Shown: positions 24,401-38,700 of the stretch, piece after piece
How the letters are laid out: each line of letters starts with the position of its first letter
Position numbering within the stretch: position 1 is the stretch's first letter
NCBI GenBank assembly: GCA_963457665.1
Contig: OY735225.1
Coordinates: 1,642,501 to 1,706,500 of the forward strand
Direction: 5' to 3'
Length of the DNA stretch: 64,000 bases
Source of the DNA: Thysanoteuthis rhombus
Taxonomy: Eukaryota > Mollusca > Cephalopoda > Oegopsida > Thysanoteuthidae
The notes under the pieces: generated by a model
Told to the model about the DNA's origin: nothing
Databases searched by the model: none
Seen by the model: only the letters and a program-made list of their open reading frames with translations
Position numbers and translations under genes: made by a program

Positions 24401-27400
24401 CATTGACTGACTAACCAGACCTGTTATGATACCTACTCAGCTTGGCTTGGTTAAACACAGAGACACGTTAAACGTGTGTCTAGTGGTGGTGGTGGTAGGG
24501 GGGGGGAGGAACTAAGAAGATTGTGTTGCACTAATCCTCCGAGTGTGATGGGCCTGTTTGTATGCCTCCCTAGAAAATCAGCATTGAAAATTCTTTCACC
24601 TTGGCTTGAACATCAATATCTGGTGTCAGTCTGAGATACGGAACTGTTTCAGCCACAAATCAAGTCTTTGTCTGTTATTACTGATACGTGAGATGTTCAG
24701 AAAATGGATGCCAAAATTTTCTTGGTAGATATTAATTGCTTTTTTTAACATTCTTAGATTTCTTGCATCCGGAAAGGAAATCCCTTCACCTGGGTTGCTG
24801 ACATTTATACCAGCAGTGATGAATTATTTTTAGAATCTGACTCGTATTTTCAAATCATTCAGTGTCACCAATATGGAATGTTATTGGAGAATGCATTAAC
24901 TGCAGAAGATGGCAAGTGTACTACTAATCCATTGCAAGATAAAAGCCCTTGTCCATAGCAATCCATATTCATTGCCAGTTATCCAGTGCAAGATAAAAGT
25001 TCTGACTCACAGATAGAACCGCATTTTGAGTAAAAGTACATAAGATATACCCTTGTAAATTTGTTAGCCCGTTAACTGCGGAAGGTAGGAAAGAGTACTA
25101 GTTATCTATTGCTAGATAAAAACCTTGATTCACAGACAGAGCTGAGTTACCATCAATCAAATAAAAATTGAAATTAAATTGGGTTAGCAATAGAACTGTA
25201 ATGATGGAATTTCTGTCCTCCGCAGTCAATGAGTTTTGTGACAATACAATCTCGGTTGTGCATGTGGTCTTGGGGATCCATGTTGTGAGTTGTGATGTCC
25301 ATCGATTGTCTGCCATTCTTGCAACATGGCAACATGGCCAGCCCACCGCCATTTGAGATTTTTAATGGATTCTATGATGTCCCCAACTCTTGTCTTTTCT
25401 TGGATGTACTGTGCTGTTTTGTGGTCTCTCCATGTGAGGCCCAGCATCATTCTTTCATGTGCACGTTGCATGGTTCTCAATTTGCAGTGATCACTAAAAG
25501 GGTTTTAATTTGAAAAAAAAAAAAAAACAGGTGAACACTGAGATATCAATTAAGCATAAACCTACAATGTGAATTTAACCCCCACTAAAAACTAATTGGG
25601 ATGTGGGGGGGGGGTTGTTTGAAGAAATTAAGAAAAATGTTCTTTCTTGATATAATAAGGAGTGAATTGTTCAAATTTTCAGCCCTGTACACATGATATA
25701 TACATGTATGAATATCCAGCCAGACAAGCTTAAAAACTGACAGAAACCTATGTTGACAGTTCTGGAGATAGTTTTAGTTAACGGTTCCAAATAAATTGCA
25801 AATACTTGATAGGTGAGGCCAGCTATAATCTTATACTTGGAAAATCTGAACTCCTATGAAAAATGCGTTTCCGGAAATATTTGAATCATATTGCAAGAAA
25901 GTAGATGTCCAAATGTTCATAGTTAATTCGGTATGGGAATCATCTACACATAGCATCTGTCATTGGATGTAGACTTTTCCCAAGATTAGCCAGACATTTC
26001 TATTGTGGGAGCCAGTACATTCTAGACTTATGTAGTTTGTCATACCATCTCATTTTCTGCTGGCTACAGATTTGCGTATGATCTCTGGAGATCCACGTTG
26101 TGAGTTGTGATGTCTAGCAGTTGTCTGCCATTCTTGCAACATGACTAGCCCATTGCCATTTGAGTTTTCTAATGGATTCTATGATTAATTCTATTATTAT
26201 TCGGACTATCCTCATCTTGGTTGTTTTTTATACAATGTTTCAGCCGTTGTACTCTATGGCCTTCATCAGGTATCATCTGGTAGATGTGGGCAAGTAACGA
26301 ACCGAACCCTTTATTTAACCGATGGGGGTATATTGACCGCACTCCCCTCTTAGCAGTAGTAGTATTTTTTGAATTATTATTGTCTCACACTAGGATTGAA
26401 CCTAGAACCATTAGATTACTTGCAGTAATTCCTGACTCCTGTTTTTTTCTAACATACTGTGTCTTGTGATCTCTCCATGTAACGTTGAGCATGATTCACT
26501 CTTGGGCACTTTGCATGGTTCTCAGTTTAAGGGTCAATCTTTTGGTTAGATTTCATGTTTCATCCCTTTAAATGAGTATCAAAAAGAATGTATTGGTTGT
26601 TGGGCTTTTCTTGAGATTTTCTTATTCTTGAAGGCTGAGCATGCTCTTCTGAAAGCTTGCTATCTTTGAATGATTCTTTGCTTGATTTCTTTTTCTTTTG
26701 AGGATTCCGTGGAGATTCATCGTCCTAGGTAGATGCAGTGGTCAACTTTCTTCAGCTCTGTGTTTTTGATTCTGATCGTTGTTTTAATCTTTTACCTGAT
26801 TGTTATGTATGCAGTGAACATGATATAAAAATCAATCAAAGAGTTTTTTGGATGATTGAACTCTTTCTTGTTGTTTGTGTTATAAACACGACTATCCGAA
26901 TGTATTAGTGGTAAAGATATTTTTTCTCTCCCAAATGGTAGCAATGCTTATAACGTAAGATTCAGGGATTTTCTTTTTCTTTCCTTGTTAGGCGTGGATT
27001 TCCACACTTTGTCCCCGTTGAGTAGTAGAAGCCTCATCTTGTTGAACTCTGCACTTGTCTAACATTAAGAAAAATTCTGTTTACGACCATCTCACTGTAG
27101 AAGGCTGTAGAATGGATCTGCTGAAATATTGTCTTAACAACACAAACATCAAGAAGGAATTCAATTGTCCAAAAACTCTTAATGACTCTTCTCAAAACTA
27201 TAGACAGTATGATATTCAATATCTGTGTATCTCTAGGAGATTAATTCATTTATTGTTAATCCCCGGGGGAAAAGTTCATGGTTATATTTGAATTTTTATG
27301 AGATGATGTTTTTGGGGAAAAGAAACGACTAAATTCATTTCATAGGATAAGTCCATTGTTTTTATTGATGAGTTGAAGATATTTTTATCAGCAAATCTAT

Positions 27401-29676
27401 TAACTTTAAAAGGAAAAATCCATTATTACAGACAAAGAAACTGAAAGTGTTATACTGTTCATTATATCCACACATATGATATATAACAATGTGCAGATGT
27501 CTTCTGTCATGCTAAGGGATTCTAACTGACATAGAGATGTATAGAAAAACTGACAAAGACAAGAAATAATAAAAATTTGTTTGTGTTTAACCGAACGCTA
27601 TTCTCTAAGCTCAGTACAATTCAAATATCTATTATCTAAGTATATAAAATGGAATGTGTATCCATACATTTCATTTTTGATTGCACTGGTTAACTCATGG
27701 GTAGATAAATCAGGAGTTGATCATTTACTTCTTTATCTCTCTATTTTCTGCTTCAAAACCTGGGCAAAATATCGAGAGATATGAGTAATAGGTACAAAGT
27801 GTATATTAGCTGGACTGTCAACATCAACATAGGTTTCTTCAGTTTTCAAGTTGGTCTGGTTGGCAATGTGTGTATCACAATGGTGCTAGAGGGATGAAAA
27901 TTTTAACATTTACTCCTTATGTATGGAAAAAAAATCCAATTATTTTATCAATGACTACATTTAATACATATGTAAATCCTGGTTTTAGCACAACTGGTAT
28001 TTATAATTTTTTCTCTATCAATCTGTTATTTAAGTCTGTTGTAGGTGATTGGCTTTTTCTGAGTAAGTATAAGCTATGGTGGAGGAGGGAGTGATTAGCC
28101 TTATCTTGCTATGCTGACCCATGACACATTGGTAGGAGAATGTATATATATATTCATAGATATTGGATAAATATCATTAGATGAGAATTTGAGCTAAATC
28201 AACTCATCTTATTTCATAATCTGTTCAGCCTGAGAGCCGCAAAAAATATCCATACTTTCTCAGGTAAAAACATTTTTCTGGTTATCAATAATTCAGCATG
28301 AAGAGTAAATCTCTTGACCAAGTTTGTTCTGAATATGTAAGAAAATGAATATGAATTGATCTGATGCTACACTCCTGGGCCCAAAAAATGAGCCAAGCCA
28401 ATTACTCTTTTATCCTAACAATTATAGAAGAAATATTCAACAATGTTAAATAAGTGTTCATGCAGTGTCTGTTTGCAGAATATCTCTTAGTTGAGGATAG
28501 CTTTTTCTTTGTTTTTTTTGTCATTCCAGAAAACTGAGCTGTTTGGTCAAGTTGTCCATAGGCTGCTTATAGTACACTGTACTATGTTGTCCCCTTCATT
28601 TTATTTTCTTCCCATTGCAGATCTGTCTTCAGAAATTTTCTTTCAACCAATTTGGCCTTAATATACAACAATATATTCTTTATGGTGTTAGGATCTTTAA
28701 TAGGACAGAAAGTAGTCAGCTAGATATTTTAGCCCAGGAGTGTACGAATGGCATTTAAATCTAGTTTACCAAGAAAAGGGCATTCACACCCTTAGCAATA
28801 AATTTGATTACTTGTAAAATCCACAACCAGTTCCATATTATCCATGGGACTCTAAGGGTTCCAGGACAGATTTATAGGGTCTGAGTAAGCCTTGGCTTGA
28901 AAAAAACATTGGGTTTTGCAGATTTCTTGTTTTATGTAAATTTCATAAAAGTTTGTATTTATTTTTTTATTTGACTCTTTAACTTTGAGACCAAAATTTG
29001 GAGCCAAATTCTCAGCTTCTAAATAGTAAACTGTAAAAAGTAAACTGTAAATAGTAATGCTCAATTTTATTTATTTTTACTTTTCTCATATTGTCATCAA
29101 CATCTTCATTGTGTGTAAGTGTACCGCTGGACAAAGACCTTTCTCATTACCTTCCATGATTACCTTGATTGTGCCGATCTTTGCCATGTCTTAGAGGCAA
29201 ACGTTTCTATCTCATCCCTATAAATATCTATATATAGGGATTTCCCCAGTTTGTGTCATCCACAGACAGCTGTTTCAATGTATTACATCTCTTCGGTGTG
29301 GCTATAGACTTTCCATTAACCCATCCAGTACCGCGAGGCAGGATTGAAGCCTTCACGTCAGACTTGGAGGCCAATACCCTAACTCTGAGCTACAGAACTG
29401 GACAGTCAGTAAGGCTGAATTTAAGTGATATATTCATTTACACATAAATCACCCATCTACCAGAGTGCTCTATTCCTGTGGAAGAGCATTGCATAAGCTT
29501 ACAGTGGATGGGTTACCTCACTTAAAGAGTGCTCAACCCTGAATAGTCTGGGGAAACTTTGCACTTTAATGCTTCTAAGGTGTCCTGGAATGTTAATGCT
29601 GAAAGAGAATTTTAAACATACATATACATATATAGATATTTACACATACACACATATATGTATATGTATATGTATA

Positions 29677-29721
<45 letters not shown>

Positions 29722-32700
29722 TTAGGGTAGGAGGGGGGAAAGTTAACCAGTGCCTCAGGCCCTGTCCACACACATCCATATAAATGGTAACTATCTTAGT
29801 GACTTGAAGAGTAGCCGGTAAAAATTGTAAATGTATTTGTCCACCAAATAAAGAAGAAATGGTGGTATTTCTAAGAACTTGAAGATAGGGAATTTTAAAT
29901 AGAATGAAATTTTAAACATGGATTTTTGAAAATATTTTTACTATTATTATTTGGGGGTGGGGGCTTTAAATTCTGGAGTAGAGAATCAAAAGGAGAAAGA
30001 AAGTTCAGAAAGGTGAGAGTATGATTAATGCTGTATAACGGAGAAAAGGAAGGAAGGAAAGACACAGAAATAAAATACAGTTCTCTCTAATTACATTTCT
30101 TCTCATATCCTCCTCTTGAAAATGGTTTCATTTGTCGATTATCGATATTTCAGAGAATAAACAAAGGGAGATAATAAAAAAAAGAAGTTATCAGTTATTA
30201 GTTATTATTAAGCAAGAGTTCAAGTTTGTTAGTTGGATTGTACAAAACATTGTTCTTCATGAATTCCAACTTGGGAAAAATAAGAAAATCATCACTGGGT
30301 AGATTTTTTTTCTCTCGATCAGGTTAGTGTTTGAACGTCAATTTGTTGTTTTAAATGTGGTGTGCTACCTTTGTCACATAATAGTTATTACATCTTGTGT
30401 ATGAAATTCATATGCAAATGTAACAACTATGAAAGAACAGAGAGAGTATTATTTTTTTCTTTTTTTAGAATTATGCAGGAAAAAGATTTGTATAAATATT
30501 ACCCCCCCATTTTTTTAAAAATTATCATACTCTTACTTCTAATCAAAACTGTCAACCAGAACTGTCACCATAGATCTCTTCAGTTTCCAATTTGGTCTGG
30601 CTGGCTCACTTGCTGTGTGTGTATGTATATATATATATATATCGGATGTATAAGGCTGTATCAATGAGGGTAGAGAGCTGAAATTTTCAATATCTACTCC
30701 TTATTATGCGTAGAAAAATTGTTTTTGTTTATTTTTTGAACCCACCCCAATCGTTTGTTTTTTTTGGGGGGGGGTCAATTTGTCATGAAAGTTTATGCTA
30801 AATTGATCCTGTGCTTTTTGCCCAGCAGCATTTTGAATTTTTTGATTGAACACCTTCGATATAGCATCCTGCCAAATGATGTTAATCATATGATGGTTTC
30901 TTTTGAGTAACTAACCAGACTTTTTTTCCTACCATATTTGGAGAAAGATATTTTTTTTTTTTCATAACATCAACAGTATCCAAATTTAACATTTTGTTGT
31001 GATGTACAGCCATTCTCCCCTCCCCAAGCTCTTCAAAAGTTCACTTCACATCACTTCTTGGCTTTTACGAAAAAAGGTTGAAATAAAAAAAATAGCGTTT
31101 GTTTCTTTTGCAATGAGTTGTTATAGAGGCAGTGTGCACCCCATTTCTCTCTCTTCTGGAACACAGTGTCTTCCATCACCACAGCATCCAGTGACTCAAC
31201 CCAACATAACTGCTTCTTTGCTTTATACCATTTCAGCTTCTAAAAGCTTTTTATAGGAATGCTCTACTTTTTTGGAGAAAAGTGGAAACTTGCTCCCCTA
31301 TTGAGTAACTCTATGGAGTTGAAATTGATACTGAAAACATAAACTTTGGTTTTACACTGGAGTACGATAATTACAGTTAATGTGGTTTTAAGAACATATA
31401 TCTGAACCTCACATAAATGAATCATTGAAGCCATTGCTTATACCAGAATTAATTATCTAAAAAAAATAGATCTTTTACCTAAAATTATTATTTAAAAAAT
31501 CCCAGCTCAAGATTTGGTCATTATTGATCTAAAATGACCATAGAGACACAAAAAAGCATTTTTTTGAAAAGAACAAAAAAACACTTTTTTGAAAAAGAAA
31601 ACCCCCAAAACCAACTGTTTTTACATTGTGCATATTTTCAAGGTTATTGCCCCCAAAATGTGACCACATAGAGAAGAATCTGTAACCCACATGGCTGGTT
31701 GGTCAGGTAGGCCATTCATGGTATTATGGTGATTTGATAATATTTATTCTCATTATAGAAACATAGAAGCTTATGGATAGTGTAATGTACTAGTGTCCAA
31801 ATGGTTTCAATCAAAGTTGTCTGGTTGGTGAGGCTTATTAACAAAATGCACTTAAAAGAATATGGAAGTGGTATAGAGTTATTGCTAGGTGTCTTGTCGG
31901 TTGGCATTTAGAATTTTCTTCAAATCAATTTGAATTATTGATTAATTTTTAATGTTAGTTGTTAATTGATACCATTTAAATGTCTGGTTCTATAGAATTC
32001 TTTGACCTTAAATCCAAATGAGGCTAAGTGACACTTGATCTGCTTGAAAAATGTTCATGCCTCATTAATTAATATCAAGTAGTGGCAATGTAGTTGTTTC
32101 AGCTGTTGATTTGCTTTCAGTGCTTCATTATATAGGCTGGGTAATTACAGGTCTCATTATAATGCAGTTCCCGTTATAATGCTGTTGGATGGTGGACCCC
32201 AAATATTAATTTAGAATATAAAAATTTAGCTAGATCCAGCTCTAAAATAGCTAAATTATTGAGTTAGCTTTATTGGATCCCAACCCCAGCATTATAATGG
32301 GGGGAGGAGTCTCGGATGGGGGGGGGGTTGTGAGTGGGCTAAAGCCAGGAGCCTCCATTATTTAAAAGAGTCCTAAAAATTATCTAACAAAAAAATTGTT
32401 GACAAAAATTTTGTAAATGTACAATGTACTTATTATAAACGTGTGGATGACATTCAAAATGTTTACCATTCAATTCAGAAGTTTTTCTTGTTAACCTACT
32501 CCAGTTATCATTCTTGCGGGACGGCCAGTGATGTACCAAGGTGGGGTGGCCTTCCCTGGGTGACATCATTAGAGATGGTGACACCAAGATGTCTGCATAA
32601 AAGATTATTCTTATTGTTTCTTGGTAATTCTTTTCCAAATGAAACACCATATTTCCAAAAGTACTCAATGAATTTCCATGAAATTTTGTGGGAAAATGAG

Positions 32701-35700
32701 CGTTACGCTACAGAGGAAGTGATTAAATTTTTGGTTGTAGCCATGCGTAATTACTTTGCATGATGATCACATTGACCAATGTATGCTTTCTCTGAGTGCT
32801 CTCTTGTTTTATCGTATAATTTTGTTTTAAAGATACTGAATGAAAACATTTTCATCATATCGATTCAGAAAGTTAGAATGGAAAAATTGAAAGCGAAAGA
32901 TGAATAGAATTGTGAGTAAATGTAGGCTTATCCCATCATGTTCAGTTATATAGGAGAATCATAATGAATAGTATCAGTCTAAAAAGATCACCAAAATTCT
33001 TGATATCCTGAGAGTGAGATAACACCATAAGTTACCACCCTGAATGACACTAACCATAGGTCTACCACAGAGAAAGGCCCCTGTTTGATTTATAGCCGAT
33101 GCAACCTTAATCTTACCCTGCGGGTGAGGATTCATGTGGTTGTTTAGCTCAATGTTCACAAGTGAGAATTGGTAGATGAGAGGTTTGAGATTCCCCTCCT
33201 TGTGCCAGACTAATGTCGTACTCTGTCTGAAAGAGAATCACTCAAATTGAATTCAGTCTTTCTAGTTTGAATACAAATGGCTTTTTTTCTCATAGTTGAT
33301 TTGATTTTAAAAGATTTAGTGTTTTTGATGATCAACGTTTTGGCTTTTTGATCTATTCACATGAACACGGTGATTTGCTGTCTATAATACTTGACTCGTC
33401 CACTCAGAAGCAGGGGTGGAGGAAATAGCTTGTCTCGGGTGACACCATCAGAAGGGGCAACACCGAGATGACCGTCTAAAAATTTCACATGTAGTACATG
33501 CTTTCAGAACTGAAAAATTGGAATGAATAGAATTGTTAGTAAGTTTAGGCTTATCCATTACATTCAATAATATAGGAAAATTGTGAGGAACAATGATTGG
33601 GGAGAGAGCAAATTCTGTAATATGAAGTTGGGATGGGGGTGACATCATGAATTACCGCACCAGCTGACACCACCCATAGGCCCACCACTGCTCAGGAGTA
33701 AAAGAAATTCTGATAAAAATACTTTTTACCCAACATTTGAAACTATGAACTCTTCAACTGAAAAAAATTCACTATTTTTAGAAATATCTATACATCTCTA
33801 TTAGATGCTTTTTTTGTCTGTCGGTTGGTTCCAGTTATATTAAATAACAGAAATGGAAGGAAAGAAATGTGATGTCATCAGAAGGTGTAAGATCATTGAA
33901 AGAAATGATCAATTTTTCTTTACTTGCTGCAAATGATATTATGATAGAATGTCCAAGCTCTGCATTTTAGGATTAAAAAAAGCCAAAGATTTTCCCCGAA
34001 CATCCAAAATAGTTGTTTTGATTTTTATGGAAATTAATACTTGCAGAATATGTCCATATCACAATATTTTACAATTATGAGAATCAACTGACTGAAAGAA
34101 AGATTACTTGCTTTTTTTCATCTTCCTCTAACTCCTGCTAAAACTACCATGGATGGTGGACACACTTTTGAACTTATGGTTCTTATTTTGTCTTTAAAAT
34201 CACTTTTTAAATGTTTTTAGATAATATATTTTATCTTTTTTCACGGGTATTAACATGTGAACAATATAAGAATGTTGGAACCCCCCCCCCATTGACAGAT
34301 AAAATGATGAACAAATGGTGAGAGACTTGATCAAATAAAAATGTTATATGACCGGGTGACATTTCCAGTTTCCTTTTTGTCTCTTTCAGCGTGTCCACAA
34401 TCTGAGGCTGCTACCACATCTCAAACTCCTCCAGCCACAGATAATGCTGATGGGACTTCACAGACGTCGACAGGAATGAAACGTATGTATAATGTAATCC
34501 TCTACTTTTATTCATTTTATTTGTTGAAGTATTGTAAATCATTATTTTCAATTTCTTGCTACTACTTACCTGCATCTTAATTGTTGTTGCTTTTCATCAT
34601 AAACTAACCTCTGGCAGTGAGTAAATAAATTAACATCACCGATCAGAATAAGGAATAAGTTCCCAGTGCGAATAGATTAAAATAAAACACTAAGACGAGT
34701 CTGTCATTCCGTATCAAAACTGGCTTCCTGCTCACGTGTGATATGGTCGTGTTTGTAACTTTCACAGTTTACGGTATTTAATGATTGCATTGAAAATAGA
34801 AATATTGAATATAAGATGTTTTATCGAAGTTAGATTTACATTTTTCAATGAACTTAGTATTATATAAGTTTTCCTGGAATTATGTATGACTTGAGTATCT
34901 CCTGTTGTACTACAAAGTAGTAGTGGTCTTGTAGTTGAAAAAAAATTGAATGTTTCTAATGTATTATCAAAGGATAATATATTCAGTCTGACAGCATGAA
35001 TTCACATTGATATTTTTCTTTATTTAGCTTTAGTTTATGTATTAATTCTTGTAAACTCCTAGTGCAGCATACAGTCACAACCACACCAGACCAATGGACT
35101 CAGTTCTGAGTGATCCCCCTCAGCTGAGCCCATGTTAGTCCAGTAGTATTTGCATGACTTTTAACTGATCTTCCCCAGTTCCGTTTTGGCTTCCTAACTC
35201 TTCCTAGTCAATTCCATGTCACTTGAGCCGATTTCCTGCTCTCAAAAAGGGTTCTGATGTTCCAGTTCCCAATCCTGGTTTCTACCTCTGTCATTGTTAA
35301 GTGAATAGGATTTTCATAGGTTTACACCAGTATGTGTAATGAGCCTTTCTGAAAAGGAATCTCCCTGACCAGGCTCTTGTTTGGGTGATCACCGAAGCAT
35401 TCGTTGAGGTGATACTATGGCAGTTTCAGTAGCAAGATTGTATGGGGTGGGGTTGTTAGCCCAACTCTCCCTTTTTACCCAGGCTTGGGATTGGCAAAAT
35501 AACCTAAAGAGTAACATCTTGGTAGAGTTGACTTAAATGATAGTGAATATTTTCAGTTATAAAAAGACTGATTACCTTTTCTGAAAAAGAGTCAGTAACC
35601 AAGAACTCCTCCAATAATGAAATAGATTGAACACCAGGCAGTGAAAATTTCAGATCAAAAATCGGCTAAGGACCCTGTCTGGCTATGAACTTATTGATCC

Positions 35701-38700
35701 ACCCTTGTGTATATATATATATAACTTCCTTCTCTCCTATCTAATGTCGCTCTTCTTTTTTACCATGCTTACACAAAAAAGGACAACCAAAAGGTAAATA
35801 TTTTTTTGGTCTTTGATCTTTTTTGTGAGGGTTAATTTTACATTCTTAAAGGAAGATTTACCTTGGTTTAAATTTCTGAGATAAGGAATTATTTTCCACT
35901 AAATCAGAGTATATGACTGTTTTTTTTTTTTCACTATCTGATGGAGGAATTGAATTCATCATCATTGCTCATTTAGACACTTTGCATCTTTAGAGTATTT
36001 TTGTATTTGCTGTTAAACACTGACATGAAAAACATGAATTTCTATTTCTCATTTTCTTTTGTAGAGGAACCTACTATATACGTATTTGTCTCAATCTTTA
36101 GCCATGAATTTCTCAAGATTTTTTTTCTTTCATTGGCAAATAGCAATTGTTTTTGAATGGAAAAATCAGGAAGTCTTCTTACATAAGCTAGGTATTTTAA
36201 ATATTGTACTTTGCAAAAATCAGATATTGGCTTTGTTCTTGTTATGATTTGTAGGTCTTCATTTGATTATTTGAAGGACCAATCTAATTCACCAATTACA
36301 TTGAGACCATCTTTCAAAATCAGGTTACAAGATACACCTAACTAATTCTTTTACCTACTCGGCCATTGTCCTGTAGTGGATTTATTTAAAGGGTCGGTTC
36401 ATAAATTACTATGAATAATGGTAGATGACCAGAGGATAAAATGGCCAAAACATTGTGAATTTAGTTGTTTCTTTCTTGTTTTTCATATAAAGTAAAGATC
36501 AATTTTTTCAATATTAACTCTCAAATCCATATAGGGAAAAAAAAGTGTCAATTTCAAGGGAAATAACTTATTAAAATTATCTCCCTTGACTATTTGGTGC
36601 ATTAGATTTTCAAAAAATTCAATTCATAAAAGTGTTCATTCATTTTATTATGCTATTCATAGAAGAGTTTCACTGTCAATTACAAGTGGTTTTAAGCAGT
36701 TCGTGAATTTCAGTATTGATTTACTGAAACAATTCATTCTCAGTTGACTGATTGACCAAAAGTTAAACATTCTTTCAGAATAAGCTGGGGACCTATGGCT
36801 ATGATGTTGGTTACCATACTAAGGTTCTCTATGCAAGATACCACGTTACACTGTCCTACTCTTCCATGACCATTTCCCTTTTCCACAATTTGACTTTTAA
36901 AAGATTCTGACAAATACTTCTTGATAAAATTGAAAAAAATGCGAAACTATTGGTAATGTTCTCAGACAGAGGCAGAGCTCTGTAGGTGCAATATATCTGA
37001 GGAACCCTGAAAAATTTGTAAGATAATCTAAAAGATATTGCCGGTTGGGGTGACAAAAGAAAATATTGCAACAATAAAAATAAAAAGGTGGGGGAAACCT
37101 TAAACATTACTACTTTATAATATTCAACATTCAAATGAAAAGCCCCTTTATCAAAAAGTCTGTGTAATCCAACTGTGTTTGCCATTTCAAAGTAATTAAC
37201 CAACTACTCTCCAAATACTACTACAAATAATAATCAATTTTTCAAGTCCATTATTAGACGTGGGCCTTCCCCACGGTGTCCCAGGATTTTTTATCCTGAT
37301 AATCACGGAGCCAAAACATTCTGAATTTACCCAAATCATCACGTCATTTTATTTTTGGCCTGCCACACTTTAGCTCATGATATTTCAAGATCCATGCTGT
37401 TAGTCATGATGCCCGCAATTGACTTGCAGCATAGCCTGCCCATTGCCATTTAATTCTCTAACTAGCATAGAGAAAGAAGTTTTTGGTCGATTGTGAATTA
37501 TTTCAATATAAGCACATATCCTATAATATGCTTAGAATTAATGAATAAACAATGGCCAAATAGCAAGTGGTTGGATTTAATTGATTTAGCCATAGTTTTC
37601 AAATTCCCAACATATATTCTGTTGTTGTAGTTTTTAGATATTCACACGCACACACATCACTATAAGAAGGTCTGTCTGTTCCCAGTTAACTGACGTCAAA
37701 TATTTTCATTTTTTCAATCGATTGTCCCCAGTTAACTGATGTCAAATATTCTTTTTTAATCAATTCTATTCAGTGAGAGATAAAAAAATTACGTTATCAG
37801 CATTTGCAAGCGGAAAATTATAGATTAAAATTGTTTTTTTTAGATATAATTTATATGTATTGTATTTCACCCTTATCTGGGGTCTCTTGTTCAGTGGCCG
37901 TCCCTTTGTTGCAATTTACCTTTCAGTGGTATTTGAACACGTTAGAATTCTTTTCTTATTCAATCCATTGTTTGAAATTTGTTTGCTACTTCCTGTGATT
38001 GATCTAAAAAAAGATCTCAAAGAAAAAAAAAACATTAGGTCTGGTTAGTCACTCAATAGAAACCATCACATGACGAACGTCTTTTGACAACATGCCATGG
38101 TGGGATTGATGAATTAGAAAGTTGGGGGAGATCAATGGATAAGTTACTTTTCAGTGATCACTAAAAAAGTTTGAATTAAAAAAAAAATTGTTGCTGGACA
38201 CAGATGGAGGGATCAATTTAACATAAACTTTCATTGCAAATTGAACCCACCACTAAAAACCTATTTAAAGGGAATTTTCAAAAAACAAAAAAAATGTCTC
38301 TGCCAGGTATAATAAGGAGTTGATTTTTGTTCCCTGACACCAGGAAGTTGATGTTCAGGAAAAAACAAAAATAAAACAAACTTGCTTGTTGTCAGCTCAC
38401 TTCTCACCAGCTGTGCCAATAATAAAACCATTACAAAAATAAATGTATAAGTGCATACAAGCATGCTGCACATTTACTGTACTTCCCAGTATGTGTATAA
38501 GACAGCAATCCGAAGCAGACAAAGAAAGGTCAATTGTAAAACAACTTCAATTTTTCTTATTTGTATTCGGAAAGGCTACAAAACGGTTTGTGAAAAAAGA
38601 TTACCTCCGAGTGAAAAATGGGTCAAAGTCAAGGCGCCTTTCGTCAGCATGATGGTCATTCCTCAGGTTAAGAACATTTTAAAACATTTCAATGTTTTAT

